64,000 nt of DNA, from the NCBI GenBank assembly GCA_015501075.1, contig JADNYJ010000083.1, forward strand, positions 1 to 64,000, written 5' to 3'. Both the position numbers and the translations under genes were made by a program. This document shows positions 34,998 through 47,770 of the stretch, one piece after another. The notes beneath the pieces are model-generated. The model was not told the DNA's origin. It did no database searches and was given only the letters and a program-made list of their open reading frames with translations. Each line of letters opens with the position of its first letter. Position 1 is the first letter of the stretch. Source of the DNA: Gymnopilus junonius (Eukaryota; Basidiomycota; Agaricomycetes; Agaricales; Galerinaceae).

Positions 34998-36413
34998 CTA
35001 CTTATGTTCTTCCAAATTCTTATTTTCCACCAACCTGTTCTGTGACAACTTCAACAAGTCTTCTTCGTAGAAAAGTCCATTATCCATTCTGTACAGAACA
35101 GTGCAAGAAAGCTTGATTTTATCCCGAAACTTTTCAAGCTGCGTGATGTCCTTTTTGCTAAGGTAAGGAATAGACTGGCCTTCTTCACGCTCGTAGCTTA
35201 CTTGAATATTTTCAAGGGGTCGCGGGTGGCTATCGCGAGCAGAAATCGGGACAAGGAACGATGGGATGACACCCCACGGGAATGAGCCCTTGCCAGACCA
35301 TTTAAAAGCTCGAAGGGAAGGGAGCAGTGGAGCCGTTAATCTGGGTATGTGAGTGGTACGGGTACGAGGCGGGAGGTGGGCATGAAGAGCCGAGTAGAAA
35401 TCCTGCAAATGTCCTCCCTCAGCATCACCCTGCGAAATGATGAGTAGTTCCAAGGAAGGCATCAGTTTCAGTACCCGAATCAAGTCATCAGAGTCGAAGT
35501 CCTCTTCATTACATTCAAAGCTCTTAAGACGATATGCCGATCGAGATAAGAAATAAGGAAGGGCATCAGCATCGAACTCAACGCGTTTAACAGCGAGGTG
35601 CTGTAAGTTTGGGAGATCGACGTTGTTGAAAAAGTCCTCTCCGCTTGTTGGAATTAAAAACTCGATCTGGAGGGACTCGAGCCTGGCATGAGAGATGCGT
35701 ATGATTGGACCTTGATTTGGGCTCGAAGGTTCGACGATAGCGAATCTGCACTTGCGTAAGTTGGGCGTGGATTCCAGAATCGTCGTAAGCCGATTCTCTG
35801 GCACGTAATCCATTGATAGATCGGTGACGCAGTTGAAGTTCAGACCACGAGTGTCGAATTGAATACCATTTCGTATTAACACGACCTGGGGTGCGATTCT
35901 GGAGAGCGAAAGCGTTGAGCCGAGAGCATCGGGTATAGTTGGACGCAAGGAGAGTTGATGTAAAGTCGAAGAGACATTGAGGGTGTCATTGAAGCGAATA
36001 AGCAGGGAGGACGGCATACTCAGTTCAAGGGAATACCAGTGGTTGCTATGTCTATTGATGATGTCGATCAGCCGGTACATTTGGGAGAGGTCTTCATTCG
36101 TGTCAATTGGATAAAAAACGTTGCATAAGATGGACAAAGGAAGACTCCCAGACCTGCTCAGCCATTCAGCTATAAAATCAACACGCATTGGCGTTAACCT
36201 TTTGCGAACAAAAATGGGTAAAAATGTCCAGATTCCAGGGGTGGTCCATGCAATCTCGCGCCATCTTTGGGATACTGCTGCCAGAGTGAAGGGAGATATA
36301 AATTGATGAGAGACGCATTCCACGAAAACGGCAGAGGAGAGTTCGATTGGAAGGTGATCAACGATGAAGAAACGCCCGCGATGGTGTTTGGCCATGCCGC
36401 GTACCGTGGACAA
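34998..36413 (-). CDS. F-box protein, 471 residues
   Basis: A single uninterrupted frame. The F-box (VDHLPIELSSAVFVECVSHQ, then LAAVSQRWREIAWTTPGIWTFLPI) covers residues about 18-65. It is followed by the leucine-patterned region usual in agaricomycete F-box proteins (SLPLSILCNVFYP, RIAPQVVLIRNGIQF, DLPNLQHLAVKRVEFD, LKLMPSLELLIISQG, PLLPSLRAFKWSG). It would act as the substrate adaptor of an SCF ubiquitin ligase. An in-frame Met eight residues in (MAKHHRG) is an equally plausible start. No intron or frame break, unlike the other F-box loci here. Confidence 0.75.
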   Translation of the reverse strand: MSTVRGMAKHHRGRFFIVDHLPIELSSAVFVECVSHQFISPFTLAAVSQRWREIAWTTPGIWTFLPIFVRKRLTPMRVDFIAEWLSRSGSLPLSILCNVFYPIDTNEDLSQMYRLIDIINRHSNHWYSLELSMPSSLLIRFNDTLNVSSTLHQLSLRPTIPDALGSTLSLSRIAPQVVLIRNGIQFDTRGLNFNCVTDLSMDYVPENRLTTILESTPNLRKCRFAIVEPSSPNQGPIIRISHARLESLQIEFLIPTSGEDFFNNVDLPNLQHLAVKRVEFDADALPYFLSRSAYRLKSFECNEEDFDSDDLIRVLKLMPSLELLIISQGDAEGGHLQDFYSALHAHLPPRTRTTHIPRLTAPLLPSLRAFKWSGKGSFPWGVIPSFLVPISARDSHPRPLENIQVSYEREEGQSIPYLSKKDITQLEKFRDKIKLSCTVLYRMDNGLFYEEDLLKLSQNRLVENKNLEEHK

Positions 36414-38062
36414 AGGGTTAAAGAAAATTTCCGAAGTTTTCCCAGAGAGATGGATGAATGAGGGAGGGTTTGAAATTTGGAAGGATAAAGACGACGGCTT
36501 TTAAAGAACGTCCACACACAAAGACAAACCCACGTGGCCTAATTTGGCCTGCATTGTACTCTATGCAGTGGTATCCATGCATGTTGGCCTTCTCCGGCAT
36601 CGATATCCGCAGGCGCACTAAATGCTATGACAGTCGATACATTGACAGTGATTGCGAAATGTTCATTTCGACTCTAACCTGGAGGAGTCGTGGGCCTGAA
36701 CTTTCCCGAGCTGACATGAAGCTCTCAAGACCGAAAAGCTTGAAATCGTTAGCATGCATAGGGAGGTTTGCAAATAAAAATCAACAAGGGTGAGACACAG
36801 TTTGTGCGGTAAACGAAATACTTACTACCAATAGCACGCATCAAACACTGAGATGAACCCTAGAGCACACAGACGTCGTCCTACAAGTTATGACTAGCAC
36901 TAAGTGACTTGCCAGCAGTGCCGCTCGAGAGCGCAGTTGATTCAGAGGCCTTAGCTGATTGAAATATAAATTACGTCGAAAATTTGGACATGAGATTCAG
37001 AAACACCTGGACGAATCAAAGATCCGTGGACGAAATGAAAGAAAGGAATTACCGGCACCACGGTCCTAGATTGGGCCTAGACCGCTCGCAGCGAGCTCGC
37101 TTGTCGAAAGCAGTATTTGTCGGTGCAGTTCAAACCAAATACTTGAAATACGAACTCTTATCTCATGTTCCAGTCCAACTTCGCAGTCCACCCTTTGGCA
37201 TGCAGCCGTCTGCGGTCTCATTATCGTTAGAAAATATAATGCAACTTCCTCATCCCAAGAATCATCTCGACCACGGTAATCACAATCGCAGGACGTCTTA
37301 TTTATGGGCTTCATCTCCCAACGTTAGATTGTGATTTTGACCTACGTACGCATCAGTTCTTTTCAATTTCTTCTTTTCTTCGTCCGATATTGCTTATTCA
37401 ACCTTCTTGTAGCGAGGCTCTATACCCTCAAGGATTTTCCCTTGAAGTTGTCCGATGTATGGGATTATTTCCCCCTCTATCTTGTGCCTTGACTGCTAAA
37501 ACTTCGATTCAGCCTCATCACAGTAAGTACTCCATTGTCCATATACACGACATGCGATTATTGATCAAACTTAGATACTTCCTTTTCACTCCAAGCTGCC
37601 TTCCTTCTCTTTGCGCGCCGATTTTGGTTACCTTTTAATCACTTAAACCATGGCCCAGAATTGCGGCCGAATAAATATAATGGGGTACTTGTTACTAGTA
37701 GAACATTCAACAAAGATTCAGGAGGTTTACTACATTTGATGAAAACGTGAAACGAAAATTACATTGAAGCGAGAACGATGTCAAAAGTATGTAGTACAAA
37801 AATTAATTAGTAAAGGGTAAGCCTATCAAAGTTCCAAGACGATTTACGACATAAGGAGTTCGGAATTCCAAAAGAATGGGGTCACAGACTAGAGTTGGTA
37901 TACGCGAGCAAGAACAACAATGAACTTCAAAGGCATATAAAGAGACGAGAATTAAGAGTATAGTAAACTCCAAGAATAAAAGAACAAGAAAAAGGAAAAG
38001 GAAAAGAACAAGGAAAGAAAAAGAAAAAAGAACACATGATCAAAAATCGACATTTTCCCGCC
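36414..38062. other. Intergenic, 1.6 kb
   Basis: Holds the promoter side of the minus-strand F-box gene and the 3' flank of the large PH-domain gene. No gene, repeat or RNA feature recognised. Confidence 0.4.
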
Positions 38063-41000
38063 TCACCTCCCATCCCTAAATTCCAACGCAGAATCCAGGC
38101 CTTGCACCAGCCGTTCAACAGGGCCTTTTCTCTTCCTCGAATGCTCAGGCGACGTCTCTCTGCCCCAACTTCCTCCCCTGCTCGCGTTCTCCGTCATCAT
38201 CACATTGCTTCCTCCACTGCTCGAAAAGGCCGCCGAAGTAGGAGAGTTAGGCACTGGGTGGTTACTACCGACAGGGCTCTCGTGTTCCTCGGTGTGCATA
38301 TCCATTCGCAAACTCGATCCTGAACGTACGCGTCGTAGAAGAGCCTTGGCTGACGCCATCGTGCCGGAACTTCCACTTCCACTTCCGACCACACCACCAC
38401 CCGGACCACCTGGGTATACGCTGAAGAAGACGCATTGCTGATTGACGGACTCCTCAATCCTTGCCTTTGATATGGGTTTGTCGGTGAATGAATATCGGAC
38501 TGTGGTTGATTATTGGCTTGAGAATGAGAAGACGATCCTCCACCGCCCAGACCAGCAAGAGAAAGCTTGGGTTTCTTCGACTTGGAAGTAGGCGAACCAT
38601 CCTTCTCGTCGCCACTGATCTGTTTCCCAAGATCACTCAGCCTCTTCCTCAATACACCCCGTCTCTCTCTTTCGCTTCCCCCACTCCCAACTTCAGGTGC
38701 ATGAGGCTTCACCAGCATGCTCGCTGACCTTCCCATCGACCCAGTACCACCCATTCTCGACTCGGATGAAGAACCAGGCATCGTCCTGGACGGAGACGAC
38801 CCTGAAGCGAATCCTCCAGGCACTGATGCACCCGTACCAGCTGAACTCGATCGCCGAGGTAGGGACACGTGTGTATGGGAAGTATAGCTCGACGGCGCCG
38901 GCGACGATGACATCCGCGTTGAATTCTGCTTTATCATTAAATCCGTCTCAGCCTCGATTTGCTGGATCTGTTCTTGGGTAAGGATGGACATTTCCACCGG
39001 ATGTTGGGCGCGCTGGATTGGGTTGGCTCGAGATGGACTTGAAGTGCTGACTCCGGTCGTTGTTGAATTTGAGATTGATGCGGAAACGGAACGCATAGGA
39101 GACTTGGGAGGCGTTGACAGCACTGAACCACCAGAAACAGCCAAGGCCGACGGTGCTGCAGCGGGAGCTGCAGCAAAGGGCATTGAGGTGGAATGGTGCA
39201 GCCTCGACAACCTCGTCGACGCGTCACCTGACGGTGCTCTGGAATGAGTTTTTGCTCTTATGAGCTTGGCTTGATAATGAACACCTGCGGAAGGCGGCGT
39301 AGTTGAAGAAGAAGGCGCATCCCGATACCCATCCGTCGCATCACTCTCTGGTGAAAAGCTGCCAAGCTGAGGAGATCGTGGACCAGCGGTGGCTGACGAC
39401 ACGTTGATGCTGATTGGGGGTACGTTGGGTCCAGCACTGATGCTGGAAGTGCTAGCTTGGGATAGCAAATTCTGTAGTCCAACTCCAGATGCTGCGGCTG
39501 ATGTGGGCTGTGGCACGGGCAGCACAGATGGTGGTGGTGGTGGTGTCGATATTCGGATGAACGTTGACGTCGCAGTAGGCTCCATCATCCTCCTGCTCTC
39601 CACCACCTGTCTCCTCTCCTCCGCTTGACTGATCGGAACCGAAGAAGACCCGGACCTGATCGACCCATTGAAGCTCATCCTGCTCTCGGAAAGAGACCGC
39701 TCAACGTGCACCACAAGGTTCGTCTCGGAGCCATTATGCGATGAAGGCAGCTGAGATGGGTGGTCCTGATCGTGAGCGAAAGGGTCAGAGAACACCATGG
39801 GCGACAACTGGATGTCCCTTCCTTCTCCTTCAACTGGAACTTCGAGCTGCCGCTGCTGCCGTTCTTGCTCCAGCCTCTTCCTCTCCTTCTCCCTCTCGGC
39901 CCTCTTCCGTGCTCGAACTTCGACTTGTCTCGGTAAATCCGTCACCCAAGCCAACCACTCCGTCTCACTCTCCTCATCACTGTCTTCCGTGAACGACTCC
40001 ATACCCAGGGCAATCGCATCTTCCTCGTCTTCGTGCCCGTATTGGAAGGAGTATCTCTGCTTAAACACGTCATCTTCGGAAACAGCGGCCAACTCGTCTT
40101 CGACGTGAGCAGCAGAAGGTCCAGGTGCGTCGTGGTCATCACCTTCATCCAACACAAAGGTCTGATCGTTGGTAGCAGCTGATGGTCGATTGGCGATGGC
40201 AGCTGCAGCTGCGGCGTTCATTTGCATGGCGTTAAGCGTTGAGACATGCGAAATCGCGCTCATCCGCCTCTGCTCCTCATCGAACCCAGTTGGCTGCTGT
40301 TCATCATCACCACTATCGCCATCATCGCTCTCATCCTCACTGCTTTCCTCCTCCTCCTCCTCCTCCTCATCATCATCACCCTCCTCTGCATCCTCCTCAC
40401 CGCCAACTCTCTCTTGCAGCTCTCTCATCCTCATCTCATCCATTCGCTGCGCCTCCTGCTCCTCCAACTCCCTTCTCCTCCTCTCCCTCTCTTCCCACAC
40501 CTTCATCCTCGCTCTAATATCCCTTTCATCCATCTCAGCGTTCAGCCCATTCAGCGCCAGGTCCAGCGGCCTCCCCGCCTCTCTCAGCCCATGGCGCTTC
40601 GCACGACGGACGATTTCCAACCGCCATTCGGGGTAATGCAGTGCTGGAGCGAGAGCACCACGTTTGGGAGGTTTGGAGGAGGTTTGAAGGATGGGAGGAT
40701 GTTCGGCTCGGGATTGGGTGGAAGTTCCGACCAGGACGGAGGATGGATCCTGAGCTTGGTTATTCTCGACTGGACACGGGCCAGATGCAACTGGAGCTTG
40801 AGCTGGATTGGCGTGCACACTTTCATCATCCGTGTCAGAGCTGGTAGTGGAAGGCCGACCATGGCTTCGTCGTGTTCGTGCTCATGCTGCCGAGAGGAAG
40901 GCGGTGGTGGTGAACGTACATTGAGGAAAACGAATCCACCGTCCTCAAGCTCTTCGTGCGTTCGCTCACCACTGAACGTGCATCCGACCCGGTACCGCCT

Positions 41001-44000
41001 ACCAGTGTTGTGGTGGACCAGAACGTGGATTGGGTGGGCGAGTTCAGGGGTGAGCGTGTTTGTGCTGGAGGGGCGGTACAAGACGAGGCAGGTTGTCGAT
41101 CACCGATGGAGGGATTGACGAATGTTGAAGTGAGTGGTTGAGCAAAGCAGCGGTGTAGAACCCGCAGCATCGAATTGTAAGCTGTAACAATCAACCATCG
41201 TCAGCTTTAATCCAAGTAGCACATGCAGAAGTAATGATAAGAATGAGGAAAAAAAAAGTATGTACCTTGCTCATTGCCCATGTCGAGCACGATCCACTCG
41301 CCACGTTCATCTTCCCTCTTCCGCAGTCTACGCTGAGGCTGAGACTGCGTCGACCTCGTCTGAGATACATCACGTCTTGCAGGGCCTGTTCCAGACCGTT
41401 CTCGCCATCCCTACCCTTCTCAGCTCCTCCGACCTCAGCCACGTCACTAACAGCAACTCTCGACTGAACACCTCTCACATCCTGGTCAGCAGGCGTCAGA
41501 GCAGATGCAGGAGCAGGAAGAGCAGGAGCAACTTCAGCAGAAGCCAAAGCAACAGCACCGCCAGCAGCAGCACTTCCAGCAACCCTTCCCGCTTCCTTCT
41601 CCTTCTCCAACTTCCTCGCCTGCACCTGATGGAACCCTCCATACCTATACCCCATCCTATCCCTCCTATACCCGCTGACCCCAATCCCAAACTCATCATC
41701 AAAATCCTCCCCACTCTCTCCATCGTCCCCGCTGTGCGCGAAGACGGGGGAGGAGAGGCTGCGCGAGGAGGACCCAGAGTCGGAGTGGTGTCCGGGAGAA
41801 TGTTGCTCTGGGTCGACCTCGGCGTCATCCTCATTGACGTTCGTGGTCTCGGGGTCCTTTGGAATCGACACCTGGTCAGTGGGAGGTGCAGAAGCAGAAG
41901 TAGATGCAGATGGGTCTTTGACGGGCGAGAGAGTGAGCTTGGGTCGATTAGGAGGTATGGGCGGGTGTGGGTCATCTCGCAGGTTAGGAAGAGAGATGCT
42001 GCTACGTGGTTTATCTTGCTGCTGGTCTTCTGACAACTTGATTGAGCGATAGCTGGGAGCAACGGCCGCCTGGGCCCGATCTTCCTCCATATAACGTCCA
42101 GGCAACAACGTCGAACTCGACGGTGCAGCAGCAATAGGTTGTGGTGATGAAAGTGAAGCTGTGACAGTCGCCTGCGTATCCATCGACTCTCGTACTACCT
42201 CCCGCTCTTTCACCCTCCCAGCAGACGAACTGGGGATCAACCTCAACTTCCAGCCACTGCTTGTGGTACCCACACCATCATCCTCATCCCCCGTCTCCTC
42301 CCTCTCCTTCCGTTTCGCAGCCTTCTTCTTCTCTTTTTCCAAGGCCTTTTGTTCTTTTTCTCGCGCTTTACGCTCTTTTTCCTCGCGTTTGCGTTCTTCC
42401 TTGTCAGTTGTGGCTGAACCATCACCCGCTTTATCTTTATCTTTGTCCTTCCCGAAGAGACCTCCAATGAACTTGGGAGGTCCACTGACGATAGGGCTAG
42501 CAGCTGCTGAAGTAGATGCAGAGGAAGCAATAGCAGCCATAGCACCACCACCCGCCGCGCCCATACTACTACTCCCACTTGTTACGGAGTGCAAGACCAA
42601 ACTGGACGTGGTAGCAGTCGCAGCCAACACGGACGACGGTGCCAACGTCAACGAGGACTGGTTGGAAGAAGCTGCTCCCGCTACTCCCGCTGCCGATGCA
42701 GAAGCAGAAGCAGAAGTCGAAGCAGAAGATCCCAGCAACCCAACCAGCGTCGGAAAACTGGATTTACGAGGAGGTCCAGAGATCGCCGAGATCGCCGATG
42801 TACTTTGTTGGTACGGATGGTTGCTGCTGTTATTTGTGCTCGAACCCTCCGAAACGGAGAACATATTCCTGCTATGCTTCAGCCTCTCCCCACTCCTCCC
42901 TAATCCGAGCCCAAAAGTGAACCCAGGACTAGGCCCGTCCTCCGTTTCACTCGCCGCATTCGCGTTCGCGTTCACAGTCACAGTCGACCCCGCCAAACTC
43001 GGTCCGGTGGAGGTATACCTCGGTGTCGATCCTCCAGATAAAGCAGATGATGATCCAGACAAGGCTGATACGGCAGAGGAAGCTACAGCACCTCCGGGAG
43101 TGCCCAAGGTATTTGAGCTGGCGGTGGCACCGGCACCGGCAGCAGCAGCAGCGGCAGCGGCCATTCGAGCAGCGGGATTGACCAAGCTCTGGTTCCGACT
43201 ATCCAACACCGCCAGCTCCCGATCCAAATACTCCTTATCCCAAGGCCGCAAGTGGCGGAACTTGGCGCAGACGATCTTCATCCCGGCTGCTTCAGCTTCT
43301 TCTTTAGACGCGGGGATGAAGGTCCGTTCGTCCCTTTGGGCTTTCTCCTTCTCGCGCTGGCGCTGGCGTTCACGATCCCGGTCTTTCTCGCGCCGACGGT
43401 GTTTTTCACGTTCTCTGTCTCTGTCTTTTTCTCGCTCACGATCGCGATCGGACTCGCGCTCCCTCTCTTTGCCCTTGGACGACGACGTCTCGCCGACTCT
43501 AGCGCGCTCAGACATCCTCCCGCGATCACCCTCCCTTTCTTTCTCCTTCTCCTTGGCTTTGCCCTTCTCCTTCTCGCCCTCTTTACCCTTCCCTTTCTCC
43601 TTCTCCTTGCCCTTCCCTTTCTCCTTCTCCTTCTCCTTCTCCTTCCCTTATTCCACCCAAACCGCAAATCATCCCACTGCTTCAAATACTCCATCTCCTT
43701 CAAATCCTGCTCCTGCTGCCTCCTCTCCCTCTCCCTCCTCTCCCTCTCCTTCTGCTTCTTCTCCGCCTCCTTTCTGCGGCCTCAATTTCAGCCCCTGTGA
43801 GTGGCCGTGGATGCGAGTACACGTGCGGGTGCGGGTGCGGGTGGAACTGGAAGCACGACTGCGCTCATCGACGTCTGTTCTAGAGCCAGAGCCGGATTTG
43901 GGATGGCGTTGAAGTTGGATTTTGAGGAGGAGGAAGAGGGAGGAGCGGGCGTCCGACGAGGTCCTGGTCCGCTTTCGCCGCGTTTGGATCTTTAAGGGTG

Positions 44001-47000
44001 GAAGTCCCATCCTAGGCAGGGAAGTGCTCCTCCTCTTGCGTTGCGCACCATCCCTATCCCTATCCTTATCCTTATCCCTATCCCGTCCCTCCCGATCTCG
44101 ATCCCTAGATACGCCTCAGCAGGAGTCAAGCTCGCACCTCTATTAGAAGGCTTCATGCGCGCGCTGGAATGGGAATGGGAATGGGGGCGTCACAGTCGCA
44201 GTCGCAGCAGGCGACGGTGGTCCACCTGTACCCGTGCCTGTGCCTGTGCCTGTGCCGCCATTGACGGTGGGATCATCGGAAGAGCGCGTGTTCCTGTTGT
44301 TGACGATGGGGAGGACGTGGGATGCGTCTCGGAGGGAGAGGAGGTTGTTGAGTGGCAGGCGGTGCGTTGGTGCTAGGTCCTAGAGGGAGAAAGGAAGGTG
44401 GGTTTTTGCGTCAGTAAGTGTAGTTCTGAGATGTGAGTATAGGCGTAAAGAATAAAATATGGATAAGAATAAAAATGAAAAGCGACGACGGGAGATGAAC
44501 GCAAGACACCCAGAATAAATAATCAAGGGGGTGCATGAGGGATAAAATGCGAAAAATTGGAATAAAAAGAAAAGTGAGGTAAAATTGTTATGAGGATGAA
44601 AAGCGGCAAGGAACAAAGTTTAAAAATACGGAAAAAATGATAAAGGGAGGAAAGATAAAAGAAAAAGTTCAAATAAAGCCGACATGAAAAAAAAAACCCC
44701 AGTCAACATAAGAAGAAGTCGAGCCCAAATGAAAGTATGTGGTAAAATCAATCTCAAAATCAAAATCAAAATGTAAACGGGAAAAGACAGAGACATCACC
44801 CATCCATGCACAAGAAACAAACCAGCCGACTGGTGAACTTGCAGAAAAGAAGAAAGAAGAAAGAGAGATGAGAAATATAAAATAAAAAGGTAAACGAGGG
44901 TAAACCATCACGTAAATGACAAACAGCAAAGAACAGCGTTAAAACCTCCAAAAAAATTCTAGAAGGAAAGAAAGACTAACGCGAAAAAAAAACACAGTGA
45001 ACAGTTCAAATACATCATACCACATCAAGGTCGCTAAAAAAAAGGCGCCAAAACGCAAAGTCGAGACGACCATGAAAATAAGACGTATAAATGTGAAATG
45101 CGGAATGCGAAAATGCAAATATAAACGGGGGAAACCACAGAGAAATTTCTCAACTAAAGATCAAAGAAAGAATGTACAGCCGATTGGAGTGGACAGAACT
45201 TTTAGAAAGGAAAGTGAAAAAGGAGAGAGGTGATACGTGAAAAGTCTAAGGTAAGAAGAGCGCGGAATCGAAAAAAAAGGAAGGGAAGGGAAGGGAAATG
45301 AAGGGAAAATAAGAGAATGAAGAAGACGACAAAACAAGAAGTGACAAGCATTCAAAGTAACCAAAGTGACAGAAGCACAGAAGCACATAAGCAAAACAAA
45401 AAAAACCCGCAAAAGTCGATAAAAGTGATGAAAAAAGAAACGCAAAAAAAAGAAACGCAAAAAAAAGAAGACGACGAAAAAGTCGCTAAAAAAAAGAAAG
45501 AAAGAAAGAAAGAAACCTCGACCGAAAGAAGAGAGAAAACGAAAAAACGAAACGAACAGAAAGAAAAAAACGAAAACGAAAACGAAAAAGAAAACCAAAC
45601 TCACATCCCTCGACTTGAACAAATTCACCACTCCATCTTTGATAACCACATATCGCTCCTCCATTCCATACGCGAGTGGTGTCTGGTAGTGTGAGTGGGG
45701 TTTGTTCTCTCTTGAGCTTGTCCTTGTGCTGGTGCTGGTGCTGGTGCTGATTGTCCTGTTGGTGCTGCTGATTGTCCTCCTGCTGCTGATTGTCCTCCGC
45801 TGCTGGTCTTGCTGTTCTCGCTGCTGCTGGTCCAGTACCGCCGCCAGCGTTAGAGCAAGACACAGACCCAGACCCAGACCCAGCAGTAGTGCCGGTAATG
45901 CTAACACAAACGCTAGCGCTAGCGCCAACGCCAACGCCGACACCGCTAAACCCAGACCCGCTAGACCCAGACCCGCCAACGGCCACCCCCGCACCGGCCA
46001 ACCCACCCGCCAAGCTCCCCGAGAAATTCGTCATTCCCATGGCGTATTCCTGCATCGGCATGTAGTGTGCGTTGGGCCCAGACGCAGACGCAGTGGTGGT
46101 GTTAGCGCCAGTGCCAGTGCCAGTCGCAGTGGTGGTGTTGGAGCCAGTGCCAGTGCCAGTCGCAGTGGTGGTGTTGGAGCCAGCCCAGTCGCAGTGGCGG
46201 TGTTAGAGCCAGTGGTGGGATGGGAGGTGTTATGGGAGGAAGGATGGACGGGATGGACAGGATCGCAATACACCATCCTCAGCGCGCGGACCCATCCTTC
46301 CCAATACGGCTGCGCGTATAGGTACGGATCGTGTCGAGGGAGGGAGACGAGGGTGAGCGAGGATGAGATGGGGTATGGGAGGGCTGGGGGTCTTGGTCGT
46401 GTATGTACTGACGGATCATTGCCTCCATTCATGGTGTTCTGTATCATAGCATTCGCAGCAATCTTCTTCTTCCTCCCATCTCCTTCTCCCCTGCTTTATC
46501 TTTATCTTTATCCTTCCCCCTCATCCCCACCCGCCTCTCCACCACCACCTTCACATCCCACTCCCTATACGCCTCCATCATCTCCCGGGGATACATCAAA
46601 TTCCACCCCATCCGCTTGCTCATCCCGAACGACAGCGGGGGGATGCTCGCGTGCAACTCTACCAGTTCGTTCGGGAGGAGATCGTACCATGACACGGGGA
46701 TGTCTTCTTCGAGGATTTGGCCGGTGCTGAAGCGGATGAGGGTGTAGAGGGCGGTGTAGATTTGGGGTGTGGGGGATTGGATGGGTGGGGGGTGCTGGAG
46801 GGGTGGAGGTGGGGTGGTTGGGGTGGTTGGAGAGATTGGAAAGGACGAGGTCGGTGGGTAAGGAGGTGGAGAGGGCGGTGGGGTGGTAGAGGAAGTGTTG
46901 GCGTTGACGGTGAATGAGGACGCGGTGATCTTGGCCAGCGGGTTGAACTTCTTACGGATCTTCATGGACTCGTGGGTGTTGCAGCTGCTGCTGCTGACGA

Positions 47001-47770
47001 GCCCGACGCAGCAGCAGTAGCAGGCAGGTGGTGGTGGTGATCCTACCACAGGCCAATTGGGTGTCCCGCCTGGGACTTGCACGCGTCCACCCATGACGAT
47101 GGAGGATCTCTTGCCGGGGCTGATAAGCCCACCGGAGGGAACATCATCTTCATCGTCCCATTCATCGTCTTCTTCGTAGCCTTCTTCACCGCCTACGCCA
47201 GACAAGCCTATGCCCATGCCCATGCCCATCCCAAGGACCGTCCCAAGCCCAAGCCCAAGTCCATCTTCATCGTCCCCAAAGAATCCCCCTTCCCCACTGC
47301 CCGTGCCCCTCCCCCCTGCTCCTCCTGATGAACTAACACCCGCACCCGCAGCACCACTCCCACTCCCATCACCCTCATCCAACCACCCCCTCCCACCAGC
47401 AGCGTGCATCTGGCTCTTCTTCCTCCTGACCTCCTGGGGCGTGGCGAACTGGATAGGGCTCACCGGCCGCCGACTCTCATCCGGCGCGAACGTGATAGGA
47501 GACGGCGGGCGCACGCCGGTGGTCTCCCTCGCGAGCTTGCGCGGGTCGAAGGACAGGGAGAGGCATTTCGCTAGGATTATTTGTTTGATGTGTTTGATCT
47601 TCCATGTGGGGTCGACGTGGGTGAGGAACCATTGGTCGTAGGGGACTGTTTGGGGGGTTGGATGTTAGGAAAATGGACAAGGAAGGAAGGAAGGGAGGGA
47701 GGGAGGGAGGAGAGGAAGACGTACGGAATCGACATGCGAGAGGGATCTGCTTGGGTCTCTTTCCCTCCAT
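38063..47770 (-). CDS. Large PH-domain-containing low-complexity protein, frame breaks present
   Basis: Start ATG 47,770; exon 1 47,770-47,725; exon 2 from 47,645, joined in phase to PYDQWFLTHVDPTWKIKHIK. It continues with VRPPSPITFAPDESRRPVSPIQF, then a region like an extended ubiquitin-like/RA-type segment (YTLIRFSTGQILEEDIPVSW, YDLLPNELVELH), then WEGWVRALRMV. A PH domain begins with ERYVVIKDGVVNLFKSRD at about 45,640-45,605. After a 1,225-bp intron it resumes in phase at 44,379 with DLAPTHRLPLNNLLSLRDAS and, after a long charged insertion, closes with GEWIVLDMGNEQ, an 84-bp intron (41,182-41,265), and AYNSMLRVLHRCF. The C-terminal third (40,800-38,063) is Ser/Glu-rich, disordered, and ends SRKRKGPVERLVQGLDS. 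Frame changes near 46,455, 45,680, 44,150, 43,640, 41,380, 40,855 and 38,425 leave the single polypeptide unproven. PH domains bind phosphoinositides or proteins; a membrane or cortical scaffold is likely. Confidence 0.6.
44380..45604 (-). other. 1,225-bp intron inside the PH domain
   Basis: The donor GTGAGT follows ...NLFKSRD and the acceptor CTCTAG precedes DLAPTHRLP, phase 0 on both sides. It is very T-rich on the coding strand (A/G-rich on the plus strand), so it holds no credible gene in spite of long plus-strand Lys/Glu-coding frames. Confidence 0.75.
46088..46210. repeat. Minisatellite, about 45-bp unit
   Basis: Tandem units built of GCCAGT triplets followed by CGCAGTGGTGGTGTT lie inside the PH-gene coding region. 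On the minus strand they read as Thr/Ala/Gly repeats. A shortened unit sits at 46,180, coinciding with a frame change. Confidence 0.6.

Noticed and set aside
42161..43912. Plus-strand 583-codon open frame
   Set aside because: Antisense to the charged, repeat-rich PH-gene coding region; its Ser/Pro/Phe-rich product is the mirror of Arg/Glu/Lys repeats.
45317..45694. Plus-strand Lys/Glu-rich frame of 125 codons
   Set aside because: It lies mostly inside the T-rich giant intron of the minus-strand PH gene; the composition reflects A-rich simple sequence.
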